A DNA stretch of 64,000 nt, taken from contig NZ_JADWYO010000028.1 in assembly GCF_022414595.1 (NCBI RefSeq), positions 1 through 64,000 of the forward strand, read 5' to 3'. A program made the translations under genes and the position numbers. This DNA comes from Streptomyces sp. MUM 203J. Lineage in GTDB: Bacteria > Actinomycetota > Actinomycetes > Streptomycetales > Streptomycetaceae. The notes under the pieces are model-generated. The model worked only from the letters and a program-made list of their open reading frames with translations, ran no database searches and had not been told where the DNA came from. Below, one piece after another: positions 25,311 to 33,468 of the stretch. Every line of letters begins with the position of its first letter. Position 1 is the first letter of the stretch.

Positions 25311-26771
25311 ATGACTTCCCCGACAGCCGTCCCCCGGCACCGTCTTCACGTATGGCTGATCCCGATGCTCTGGACTCTCGCCCTCGGCTTATGGGGGCTC
25401 TCGCGGCAGGACAGTGTGTGGCGGGACGAGGCCGCGACCTGGCAGGTGGCACGGCGGTCCACCTCCGACATCATGCACATGCTGGAGAACGTCGATGTCG
25501 TGCACGGTCTCTACTACCTGCTCATGCACGGCCTGTTCACGCTCCAGGGGCCCGGCACCACCACCCTGCGGCTTCCGTCCGTGCTGGCCATGGCGGTGGC
25601 GGGCGCCTGTGTGGCCGCCATCGGCCATCGGCTGGCCGGCACCTGGGCGGGACTGAGCGGTGGCCTGGTGTTCGCGCTGATCCCGGCCGTTCAGTTCCAC
25701 CTGCAGGAAGGGCGCCCCTACGCACTGGTCGCGGCCGGGGCCGGGATATCGACGCTGCTGCTCGTGAGCGCGCTGGAGGGGCGTGGCCACGTCGCGCCCT
25801 GGATCGCGTACGGCGGCACCGTCCTCGTCTGCGGGCTGCTGAACTGGCTCTCGCTGATGATTCTGCCGGCCCACATGGCGACGCTGGTGTGGGCGCGGGC
25901 CGGGCGCGGGGTGTGGGCACGCTGGGCGGCGGCCTCGGCGACCGCCACGACCGGCGTTCTGCCATTGATCATCTTCAGCCGGAGCCAGTCCGGCCAGGTG
26001 TCCTGGATACCACCGCTGACCTGGCACATGATGATCGGCCCGGCGATCCTCCTGGCGGTCGGCGGGCTGGGAGCCCTGCTGGACCGGCCCCGGGCAGGCA
26101 CGCTGTCACTGGCGGCCGTCGGGCTTCCGCTGCTCGCGGTGCCGCAGCTCGGGCTGATCGGCCTCTCCCTGATCCAGCCCCTGTTCGTGGACCGGTACAT
26201 CCTGTTCAGCCTGCTGGGTCTGGCGCTGCTGTCCGGTGCGATCGTCGGCGCGGCGGTGCGGGCGGCCACGCCACGGTTCCCGAAAGCCGGGCAGGTGATC
26301 CTTCCCGTGGTTCTCGCCGTGACGGTGGCGGCCCTGCTGCCGCAGTCACTGGCCAAGAGGTCCCCGGCCAGCCGGGTGGACGACGTACTGGCGATAGCGG
26401 AAGAGGTGCGGCAGGTGAAGGCGCCGGGGGACGGGGTGCTCTACATACCTGCGGCGCGGCGGGACACCGGACTGGTGTCCCCCGACGCCTTCGCCGGTCT
26501 GCACGACATCGCCCTGGCGGAGACCCCCGAGCGGTCCGGAACGCTGAAGGGCGTCGAGGCGGAGCCCGCGCGGATACGGGACGCGATGCTCGCCCGGCGG
26601 CGGATACTGCTGATAACGGACTCGGCACAGGTCGCGAAGCCGGTCGCGGGCCGGCGGGACCGGATGAAGACCGCCGTGCTGAAGGAGCACTTCACCGCGG
26701 TCGCGGACGAGCAGGTCCGCGGTCGGCGCGTGACGGTGTACGAGCGGCTCACGACCGGCCGGCCCACGTAG
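25311..26771 (+). CDS. GT39-like polytopic membrane glycosyltransferase
   Basis: The 486-residue integral membrane protein has about 10-11 segments. The first large loop after segment 1 carries the GT-C catalytic acid in SVWRDEAATWQ (DE motif), followed by HGLYYLLMHG and LRLPSVLAM, the pattern of ArnT/RgtB/PMT-like enzymes that use polyprenyl-phosphate sugars. The C-terminal roughly 130 residues are a soluble extracytoplasmic domain. ATG 25311 has GGAG about 11 bp upstream. Codon 27 is TTA (25389-25391), so expression should be bldA-dependent. Sugar and acceptor unknown. Confidence 0.85.
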   Translation: MTSPTAVPRHRLHVWLIPMLWTLALGLWGLSRQDSVWRDEAATWQVARRSTSDIMHMLENVDVVHGLYYLLMHGLFTLQGPGTTTLRLPSVLAMAVAGACVAAIGHRLAGTWAGLSGGLVFALIPAVQFHLQEGRPYALVAAGAGISTLLLVSALEGRGHVAPWIAYGGTVLVCGLLNWLSLMILPAHMATLVWARAGRGVWARWAAASATATTGVLPLIIFSRSQSGQVSWIPPLTWHMMIGPAILLAVGGLGALLDRPRAGTLSLAAVGLPLLAVPQLGLIGLSLIQPLFVDRYILFSLLGLALLSGAIVGAAVRAATPRFPKAGQVILPVVLAVTVAALLPQSLAKRSPASRVDDVLAIAEEVRQVKAPGDGVLYIPAARRDTGLVSPDAFAGLHDIALAETPERSGTLKGVEAEPARIRDAMLARRRILLITDSAQVAKPVAGRRDRMKTAVLKEHFTAVADEQVRGRRVTVYERLTTGRPT

Positions 26772-27145
26772 AGCACACTCATGCGGCGGCCGGGCCCGGC
26801 CACGGCATGCCCCGGCTTCACGGATGCTGCCGAACCGGACCGGCGGCCGGACGCCTTCGTGCCGGGCTCACCCCGCCCCGCCCGGCACACCGCAGACAGA
26901 GGAACACACCCGCACGCCGTTCCAGAAATATCAGCGCGGCACGGACACCGGCTTCGGGAAGGCCTCCGCGTCCCGGCCCCTGCACCTCAGCCCTCCCCCT
27001 TCACCCGCATCACCCCTCCGGCACCCCGCCCCACGTGCCGCCGCCGCGCCCGGCGCACCGTCCAGGAGCCTTCGGAGCGACGGCAGTTCTCTGCCTGCCC
27101 GGCATCCCCTCGATCCCGTGACGACAACACAACGGAAGTGAATGG
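26772..27145. other. 374-bp intergenic region without a supported gene
   Basis: It lies between the glycosyltransferase and the GntR gene. A plus frame is open through it but shows no conserved sequence and looks like GC-driven openness. I see no clear hairpin, repeat or RNA gene. Confidence 0.5.
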
Positions 27146-27162
27146 TGCTATCTTCATTAGCA
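27146..27162. promoter_or_regulatory. TGCTA-N7-TAGCA operator over a putative leaderless promoter of the GntR gene
   Basis: The inverted repeat TGCTA (27146-27150) and TAGCA (27158-27162) flanks TCTTCAT. A possible -10 element TATCTT (27149-27154) overlaps it and would place the transcript start at or next to ATG 27165, giving a leaderless mRNA. No Shine-Dalgarno is visible before that ATG. This is the expected layout for YtrA-type autorepression. Confidence 0.6.
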
Positions 27163-27164
27163 TC

Positions 27165-27512
27165 ATGCTGCTGAGACTGAACGTCACTGACAGCCGTCCT
27201 CTGCACGAGCAGGTGGCCGGGGCGATCCGGCGAGCCATCGCGGAGGGCGAGTGCGGCCCAGGTGACCGACTGCCACCGGCTCGCGACCTGTCCCAGGCGC
27301 TGGGCGTCAACGTCAACACCGTGCTGCGCGGCCTGCGCTCCCTGCGCGACGAGGGCGTGCTGGAGTTCCGGCGCGGGCGCGGAGTGACCGTGGCTCAGGG
27401 GGCGGACCAGCGCTCCGTGCTGCTGCATCGCGTACGAGACCTGGTGACGGACGCGGCCGGCCTGGGCTACAGCAAGTCTGACCTCATCGAGATGATCAGG
27501 GGGATTCCATGA
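27165..27512 (+). CDS. YtrA-subfamily GntR regulator
   Basis: This 115-residue GntR-type winged helix has no large effector domain. Its order is LNVTDSRPLHEQVAGAIRRA, GDRLPPARDLSQALGVNVNT and VLRGLRSLRDEGVLEFRRGRG, then a short dimerisation helix. YtrA-type proteins repress small operons for membrane or ABC transport proteins. The stop overlaps the start of the DUF1648 membrane gene by 4 bp (ATGA), so the two are co-translated. The layout mirrors the sdpR-sdpI regulator-immunity pair of Bacillus, though SdpR is of the ArsR family. Confidence 0.88.
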   Translation: MLLRLNVTDSRPLHEQVAGAIRRAIAEGECGPGDRLPPARDLSQALGVNVNTVLRGLRSLRDEGVLEFRRGRGVTVAQGADQRSVLLHRVRDLVTDAAGLGYSKSDLIEMIRGIP

Positions 27513-28531
27513 AGAACGGTGCGGAACGCGCGAGCGGAGCGATGTGGGGAGTCATCGGCTGGGTCGTCGGGGTCCTGGTCCTGCTGGCCGGCATACCGCT
27601 GGCCGCGAGCGGGCGGCTGCCGGACCGGCTGGCGACACACTGGTCCGGGGACGGGGCGGGGGGCCCGGACGACTCGATGCCGCTCTGGGCCGCCGCCGTG
27701 TTCCCTGCGCTGATCTGGGCGGCGCTGGCCACGGGTGTGGCGCTCTGGGTACGGCGGGCGGGCCGCGCGGCCGGCGGGAGCGGTGACCCGGGGGGCGCGG
27801 TGCGGGGCGGGGCGGCGGCCACGCTGCTGTCCGGCGGGACGTTCCTGGTCGGCACACAGGCGGCGATCGTCCGGGCGAACCTGGACCGTGACGACTGGCG
27901 TGAGGCCGGTTCGGTCGCGGACTGGGTCGTGGCGGCCCTTGTCGCTGCGGTCACTGCGGGCGCGATCGGCTGGCTGGCCTGCCGTCGGCGCCCCGCGCCG
28001 CAGGGGCGGGACGGGGCCGGTCCCCGCATGGATCTGCCCGAAGGACAGCGGATCGCGTGGTTCTCCCGCGCCGCCAACCCGTGGCTTCACGCCGTCTCGG
28101 CGGTGACCGGGCTCGTGGCCCTGGCCGTCGCACTGGTCGCCCTCGGGGGCATGGCGCAGCCGCACATGCCGCCGTTCGCCCCGCTCGCGATGATCGCGCC
28201 GTTCGCGCTCGCCTCGATCCTGGTACTGGCCTTCGCGTCGGTGCAGGCGCGAGTCGACGAGGAAGGGCTGAAGGTGTCCTTCGGGCCGTTCGGCTGGCCG
28301 GCCCGGCACTGGTCCGTCGAGGACATCGAGTCCGCCCGCACGGAGCACCGTACGCCGGCCCAGGTCGGCGGCTGGGGCTACCGCCTGAGCGGCCTGGGAA
28401 CGACCGTGATGCTGCGCGGAGGCGAGTGTCTGGTCGTCCGGGCGGGCGGCAAGGACTTCGCCGTGAGCGTCGACGACGCCGAGCGCGGCGCCGCACTCCT
28501 GAATTCCCTGGGAGCACGGAACTCGGCGTAG
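27509..28531 (+). CDS. DUF1648 multi-pass membrane protein (possible SDP-type immunity or sensor)
   Basis: The 340-residue protein has an N-terminal DUF1648 block (PLAASGRLPDRLATHWSGDG, the hairpin before the second segment), four to six membrane segments to about residue 245, and a C-terminal soluble domain (VDEEGLKVSFGPFGWP ... VVRAGGKDFAVS). DUF1648 is also the N-terminal part of SdpI, the immunity protein for the SDP toxin. It is coupled by ATGA to the GntR gene and lies directly upstream of the sdpC-like gene. Immunity is therefore plausible, but GntR-DUF1648 pairs occur in Streptomyces without sdp genes, so this is inference. A hairpin at 28537-28577 ends the unit. Confidence 0.8.
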   Translation: MKNGAERASGAMWGVIGWVVGVLVLLAGIPLAASGRLPDRLATHWSGDGAGGPDDSMPLWAAAVFPALIWAALATGVALWVRRAGRAAGGSGDPGGAVRGGAAATLLSGGTFLVGTQAAIVRANLDRDDWREAGSVADWVVAALVAAVTAGAIGWLACRRRPAPQGRDGAGPRMDLPEGQRIAWFSRAANPWLHAVSAVTGLVALAVALVALGGMAQPHMPPFAPLAMIAPFALASILVLAFASVQARVDEEGLKVSFGPFGWPARHWSVEDIESARTEHRTPAQVGGWGYRLSGLGTTVMLRGGECLVVRAGGKDFAVSVDDAERGAALLNSLGARNSA

Positions 28532-28536
28532 CGGAC

Positions 28537-28577
28537 GGCCCCGGGCGGTCACCTCTCCCCACCGCCGTCCCGGGGCC
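28537..28577 (+). terminator. Imperfect hairpin after the DUF1648 gene
   Basis: Outer arms 28537-28542/28572-28577 (6 bp) and inner arms 28544-28549/28561-28566 (6 bp) stack with a small internal loop. It lies 6 bp after the DUF1648 stop, separating that unit from the sdpC-like gene. Confidence 0.5.
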
Positions 28578-28664
28578 CACACCAAGGCTGTCAAATCCCT
28601 GTGGAAACTACGTCAAGAATTCCTTCGAGCAGGGGACAACGGATCGACTCCCCCAATCGTCGCA

Positions 28665-28685
28665 TGTAATGATCTTCCGCAGATC
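28665..28685 (+). promoter_or_regulatory. Possible sdpC promoter with dyad
   Basis: TGTAAT (28665-28670) is a fair -10 hexamer in a relatively AT-rich stretch. Immediately after it lies the dyad GATCT-N5-AGATC (28671-28685), which would cover the transcript start about 75-85 bp before the toxin gene GTG. No good -35 is visible, so an activator or alternative sigma factor would be needed. Confidence 0.35.
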
Positions 28686-28757
28686 GCGCACCGGGGGGCT
28701 CGTGGTGACCGCACGTCAATTCCCCTCGGCGCATTTATGTCGACCCAGGGGAACGAA

Positions 28758-29438
28758 GTGAATATCAAACAGCGTGGAATGTGGACCGTGGCCGCCGTGA
28801 CAACGGCCGCGCTGTGCGCGGGAGCCGCTCCGGCCGCCGTCGCGGACGCCGGCGCCGGCTCGTCCGCCAAGTCCGTCACCGCATCCGCCGCATCCGCCGT
28901 CTCCGCGAAGACCGACGGCGAGAACGTCTTCCGCGGGCTGTTCTTCGGCCAGGGGGAGGTCGGCCGGAACCTCGCCGCACTGGACCTCTTCGCGGAGGCC
29001 CGGCAGCACCTGGACAACGAGACGCCCGACGAGACCCGCGCCTCGGACGCCGTCATCGACCTGATCAACAAGCGGAACCCGTTCTTCTTCGCGGACCTCA
29101 GCCGTCAGGCCCGCAGCGGTGACCCGCGCCAGGTGGAGCAGGCCGTCATCGAAGCGCAGGACATGCTGCTGTCCGTCGCCAAGACGGACAAGAAGGCGAC
29201 GCCCGTGGAGAACGGGCAGCTCTGCGGTGTCACCGTGGCGGTGGGCGCTGCCGTCGTGCACGTCGCCGCTGCGGTGACCGCCGCCGGTGCCGTGGTGACC
29301 GTCACCATCGCGGTGGGCGCCAACTTCGTCAAGGGCAAGAACTGGTTCTGGAGCGCGCAGCCGACCAGCGCCGACCAGACACCGCTGTCCCGCGACGAGG
29401 CCGTCGCCCAGGTCACGAAGGCGCTCAAGACCGCCTAG
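28758..29438 (+). CDS. sdpC: SdpC-like antimicrobial peptide precursor
   Basis: The 226-residue precursor has a signal peptide (VNIKQRGMWTVAAVTTAALC, with AGAAPAAVA cleavage region). The block ENVFRGLFFGQGEVGRNL nearly repeats the YFRGLLFGQGEVGKLI segment of Bacillus SdpC. A helical middle (SDAVIDLINK ... PRQVEQAVIEAQDMLL) also follows that protein. The strongly hydrophobic Ala/Val region that starts QLCGVTVAVGAAVVHVAAAV and ends near NWFWSAQ sits where the 42-residue SDP toxin is excised (it begins CGLYAVC). The second SDP cysteine is missing. GTG 28758 has GGGGAACGA upstream; ATG 28737 lacks a ribosome site. A strong hairpin follows. Confidence 0.85.
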   Translation: MNIKQRGMWTVAAVTTAALCAGAAPAAVADAGAGSSAKSVTASAASAVSAKTDGENVFRGLFFGQGEVGRNLAALDLFAEARQHLDNETPDETRASDAVIDLINKRNPFFFADLSRQARSGDPRQVEQAVIEAQDMLLSVAKTDKKATPVENGQLCGVTVAVGAAVVHVAAAVTAAGAVVTVTIAVGANFVKGKNWFWSAQPTSADQTPLSRDEAVAQVTKALKTA

Positions 29439-29445
29439 TACCTGA

Positions 29446-29485
29446 CGGTGGGGGTGGGGAGGCTGCAGACTCCCCACCCCCACCG
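29446..29485 (+). terminator. Strong hairpin between sdpC and sdpA genes
   Basis: A perfect 16-bp stem (29446-29461 with 29470-29485) has an 8-nt loop and begins 8 bp after the sdpC stop. It would make sdpC mostly monocistronic, with sdpAB made by read-through or by a promoter in 29486-29548, giving more toxin precursor than processing proteins. Confidence 0.78.
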
Positions 29486-29548
29486 GCTCGTTGTCCAGCG
29501 CTCCAGGGCGCTCAACACATCGCGCGGCACGGGGGACGGCACACCGAG

Positions 29549-30163
29549 ATGAAGAAGAAATTCCGATACTACTGCGGCGCCTTCACCAGAAACGGGAACA
29601 GCTCCGTCTCCGTTTCGGGAAGAGCAATGCTCGCCATATGCGCCCTATGGACCCTCGTAATCGTTTACGTGGTTCAGGAACACCTCCCCAAGAACACCAT
29701 TTCCCTCCCCGGCCAGCAGACGGTCCGACACACGGTCGTGAACCTCGCTCCACAGGGCTGGGCATTCTTCACGAAGTCCCCCAGGGACCCGGAGGTGATG
29801 CCTTTCGCGAAGTCGCCCTCCGAGAAGGCGGCTGATGGCTGGAGGCCGCTCTCCCTGACCCCGCATGCCTCGCCGGGCAACGCCTTCGGTCTCGACCGTC
29901 AGTCCCGGGCGCAGGGTGTGGAGATCGCGATGCTGCTGACCTCCGCGCAGCAGGACGACTGGCGTGACTGTTCCGACGACCGGCAGCGCTGCCTCAACGA
30001 GTACGGCGCACCGGCCCGGCGGGTGGTGAACCACTCGCCCGACCCCACGCTGTGCGGCACCGTCGGCCTGCTCCAGGAACGGCCCACCCCGTGGGCGTGG
30101 CGTGACCTCGTGCCCGAGGCCCACAGTCTCGAACGCGTCATGGTGCTGGAGGTGAGCTGCTGA
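29549..30163 (+). CDS. sdpA: SdpA family toxin-maturation protein
   Basis: The 204-residue protein has a basic N-terminus, one membrane segment (AMLAICALWTLVIVYVVQEH) and a following domain with the SdpA-type pattern LAPQGWAFFTKSPRDP (compare P.QnW.FFTKdP in the family). A four-Cys C-terminal half contains CSDDRQRCLNEYG, TLCGTVGLLQERPTPWAW and a terminal EVSC. In Bacillus, SdpA and SdpB together are needed to process pro-SdpC into active SDP, and SdpA acts from the membrane or cytosol. ATG 29549; its stop overlaps the SdpB start by one base (TGATG). About 45 residues longer than the Bacillus protein. Confidence 0.85.
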   Translation: MKKKFRYYCGAFTRNGNSSVSVSGRAMLAICALWTLVIVYVVQEHLPKNTISLPGQQTVRHTVVNLAPQGWAFFTKSPRDPEVMPFAKSPSEKAADGWRPLSLTPHASPGNAFGLDRQSRAQGVEIAMLLTSAQQDDWRDCSDDRQRCLNEYGAPARRVVNHSPDPTLCGTVGLLQERPTPWAWRDLVPEAHSLERVMVLEVSC

Positions 30164-31188
30164 TGCGGCAGCGGACCATCCCTCTGCCCTGGGCGGCCGG
30201 TTACGGCCTGGCCAGGACGCTTCTGGCGCTCGGCACACTCGGCACGCTGGCGTTCAGCGATGCGGCGACCCTCTTCCGGGAGGTCGCCACCGTCGGCCAG
30301 TACCCGCTGTGCCAGGGTGTCACCGCCGCCGGCGCCTTCTGCCTCGTGGGCCCCGACCAGTACGACACCATGCGCTGGGCCTGCTGCCTGGTGCTCGCCG
30401 TCGCGGCGAGCGGCTGGCGGCCCCGCCTCACGGCACTCCCGCACGCCTATGTGGCCTTCAGCGTCTTCACCGGCATCTCCATTCCCGACGGCGGCGACCA
30501 GATCACCTGGGTGCTCGCCCTGCTGATCGCACTCGTCTCGCTGGGCGACGACCGCCGCTGGCACTGGCAGTCCAGCAGCCCGGTGCACCACGAAGGGGTG
30601 GGTGGAAGCGGCCGGCGTGGCGTCCTGGCGCTCGTCGGGGTCAGCGCGCTCGTCGTGGCCCGTGTCCAGGTCGCGATCCTCTACTTCCAGGCGTGCGTGG
30701 CCAAACTCCCTCACGCCGAATGGGCCGACGGGACCGCGCTGTACTACTGGACCAACAACCACGCCTTCGGCGCACCGGACTGGCTGCGCCCCCTGACCGG
30801 CGCGGTCGTCGCCCACCCCGTGGGTGTCGCCGCCATGACCTGGCTGCCGCTGGTCGTGGAACTCTCCCTGGCGGCATCACTCCTGATGCCGCAGAAGGTG
30901 CGCTGGAGGCTCCTGCCCTTCGGGGTGCTCCTCCATCTGACCATCGCGATCACCATGGGCCTGTGGAGTTTCGCCTTCGCCATGTGGGCCGGCCTCCTGC
31001 TGCTCCTGGCCCCGCTCGGCCACGACCCCGACATCACCGGACTCCTGCGCAGGGCCTTCCGGAGAGCCGGTCCGCCGGTGGAGAGCGCGGGCGAGCCCGC
31101 GATGCAGAAGAAGACCGAAGACCAGGACGAAGAGGACGCGGAGACGGAGGCAGGAAACACACCCGCCAGAGCCCGCGTTCCCGCCTGA
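30163..31188 (+). CDS. sdpB: SdpB family toxin-maturation membrane protein (HTTM-like)
   Basis: The 341-residue polytopic protein has about 7-8 membrane segments. It carries the SdpB/HTTM pattern of an early LARTLLALGTLGTLAFSD segment, an ILYFQACVAKLPHAEWADGT block (the conserved Q-x-x-x-x-K-L motif near xxWxxGTA) and a following TALYYWTNNH. HTTM domains are shared with vitamin-K-dependent carboxylases. SdpB with SdpA is required for SDP maturation in Bacillus. The start overlaps the sdpA stop (TGATG) and the next small secreted gene begins 14 bp after its stop, so the three form one unit. Confidence 0.87.
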   Translation: MRQRTIPLPWAAGYGLARTLLALGTLGTLAFSDAATLFREVATVGQYPLCQGVTAAGAFCLVGPDQYDTMRWACCLVLAVAASGWRPRLTALPHAYVAFSVFTGISIPDGGDQITWVLALLIALVSLGDDRRWHWQSSSPVHHEGVGGSGRRGVLALVGVSALVVARVQVAILYFQACVAKLPHAEWADGTALYYWTNNHAFGAPDWLRPLTGAVVAHPVGVAAMTWLPLVVELSLAASLLMPQKVRWRLLPFGVLLHLTIAITMGLWSFAFAMWAGLLLLLAPLGHDPDITGLLRRAFRRAGPPVESAGEPAMQKKTEDQDEEDAETEAGNTPARARVPA

Positions 31189-31202
31189 CGAAAGGAAGCA
31201 CC

Positions 31203-31640
31203 ATGCGTTCTCACCTGCTCAGAACGGGCGCGGCATGCCTGGCCGCCGGCGCCGCCCTCCTGCTCACCGGCACGCCCGCTTCGGCCGCCGGTGTGCCCTG
31301 GAGCGTCGGCCACGGAACGGCCACGGCCCAGGGAACCCGCGGCGTCCAGCAGGACCCGGGGGACTTCCTGCCCTCGCTGGTGATCCTGGGCGAACTCAGC
31401 AACACCGGCGACGGATGCTCTTCGGTGTGGTTCCAGTTCAACCACGACCTCGCGCCCGGTCCCGCCTTCCGGCACGCCACGCAGTGCGGCCCCGGCACGA
31501 CGCCGATCGAGTTCCGCACCGCGTACCGCCCGACCACCACCGGGTCCGCCTTCGTCTGCGAGGGAACGACACGGGAGAAGTGCGGCGAGCGCAGGACGGT
31601 GACCTCCTGGCCCGTCCAGCAGGGCGTCACCACGGACTAG
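31203..31640 (+). CDS. Small secreted four-cysteine protein in the sdp operon
   Basis: The 145-residue precursor has a clear signal peptide (AACLAAGAALLLTGTPASAA). The mature domain of about 115 residues holds four Cys in GDGCSSVWFQF, ATQCGPGTT, FVCEGTT and EKCGERRT, likely two disulfides, and is beta-rich. I know no family. It begins 14 bp after sdpB with AAAGGAAG as ribosome site, so it is co-expressed with sdpAB. It could be an accessory toxin, a self-protection factor or unrelated cargo. Confidence 0.72.
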   Translation: MRSHLLRTGAACLAAGAALLLTGTPASAAGVPWSVGHGTATAQGTRGVQQDPGDFLPSLVILGELSNTGDGCSSVWFQFNHDLAPGPAFRHATQCGPGTTPIEFRTAYRPTTTGSAFVCEGTTREKCGERRTVTSWPVQQGVTTD

Positions 31641-31787
31641 CGCGCCTCGTACCGGCGCCATGAGGCCGCCCTCCGGGGAGGCCGGCGATCCGTACGCACG
31701 TACCGGTGAGGGAGCAGAACGGACCGTACCGCGGGCAGGCGGCTCCTCCGTCATGGACTGCTGCCGCCGCCGGAGGCCGGGCGCAGA

Positions 31788-31822
31788 AGGGCGTCCCCCG
31801 CCAGTCGTGGAGGGGACGCCCT
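31788..31822. terminator. Hairpin between the sdp unit and the converging lipoprotein gene
   Basis: An 11-bp perfect stem (31788-31798 with 31812-31822) has a 13-nt loop. It lies in the 256-bp convergent gap that otherwise holds no gene. Confidence 0.65.
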
Positions 31823-31896
31823 CTCGCGGCGTGGCCCGGCGTACGGCTCCGGGGGCGGCGCCCGGCGGGCCGCCCCCGCACCGGGTCAGCGGAGGG

Positions 31897-32583
<687 letters not shown>

Positions 32584-32697
32584 GCTGTTCCCCCTGACAG
32601 ACAAAAAGACCTCGCTGTGCGCGTCGTGCAGTGATCGCCCAGCAGCGTATACCTCTGATACGTACGGGCGTTCGCATGCCGGGGGTGCCGGGCGCGT

Positions 32698-33333
32698 TCA
32701 TTCCCGCTGCGTCCCGAGCCGCTCGGCAAGGAAGGCGATGATCTCGTTCCGGGCCTGCGTGGTGGGGTGGCCTTCCTGGTCGACGAGGTGCGCCGTGACG
32801 ACGCTGTGCGCGCAGCCGACGACATCACGGAAGAAGGGCGGCGGGTTCGTGTTCGCCGACCCGGCCGGGAGCACTCGGCCGTCGCACGCGTCCCCCAGCA
32901 ACGCCCGGTAGGCCGCGAACCGCCGACCGCTGCACCACCTGTCGTCGTCGAAGCGGTAGGCGAGCACCCGAAGGCCGTCCCGCGCCACGCGTTCGGCCAC
33001 GGCGGCGGCGTCCTCCTCGCTCATCTCCAGCCCGCCGGGGTCGTCGAGCGGAAGCGACGGATGGTTGACCACCGGTGCGACGACGGCGGGTTCGAGTGCC
33101 ATGGTCAAGGCGAAGTTGCCGGTGAAACACAGTCCAACGGCACCGACACCCGGCCCGCCGCACTCCGCGTGCGCCTGGCGGGCGAGGCCCCGCAACCACG
33201 TGACGACGGGGCTGGTCCCGCCACCGGCGAACGCACGGAACTCGGCGCTGACGCACACGCGTCGGACGACGGCGTCGCCCGCGTCGACGAGCGGACAGGC
33301 ACCGTCGACGCCGAAGAGGGAGGGCAGGTACAC
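32698..33333 (-). CDS. Dienelactone hydrolase-family protein, N-terminally truncated
   Basis: The 211-residue remainder of an alpha/beta hydrolase has the nucleophile elbow GAVGLCFTGNFALTMA (Cys nucleophile), YRFDDDRW near the Asp position and CAHSVVTAHLVDQEGHP around the catalytic His. The open frame starts within the MYLPSLFGVDGA block, which in full-length relatives lies about 40-50 residues in. An in-frame stop lies about 30 bp further upstream, so the first strand and helix are missing. It may be a pseudogene or a protein made from GTG 33333. No ribosome site is evident. Confidence 0.62.
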   Translation of the reverse strand: MYLPSLFGVDGACPLVDAGDAVVRRVCVSAEFRAFAGGGTSPVVTWLRGLARQAHAECGGPGVGAVGLCFTGNFALTMALEPAVVAPVVNHPSLPLDDPGGLEMSEEDAAAVAERVARDGLRVLAYRFDDDRWCSGRRFAAYRALLGDACDGRVLPAGSANTNPPPFFRDVVGCAHSVVTAHLVDQEGHPTTQARNEIIAFLAERLGTQRE

Positions 33334-33468
33334 GCGGAATCGGGTCGTTCTGCCCTCGCATGGTGGTCATGACGGACATGATGGCCAGCGGCCGCCCTCC
33401 CGGGAAGCGGCGGGATCGCCAGGTGTCCCGGTAATATCGCCACCCGTTCACAGGCTGCCGGAGGGCGT

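Noticed and set aside
26781..27164. N-terminal extension of the GntR regulator
   Set aside because: The frame is open but not GntR-like; YtrA proteins start at the LLRLN block.
28737..28757. Earlier ATG for the sdpC-like gene
   Set aside because: No ribosome site there; GTG 28758 has GGGGAACGA and gives a good signal peptide.
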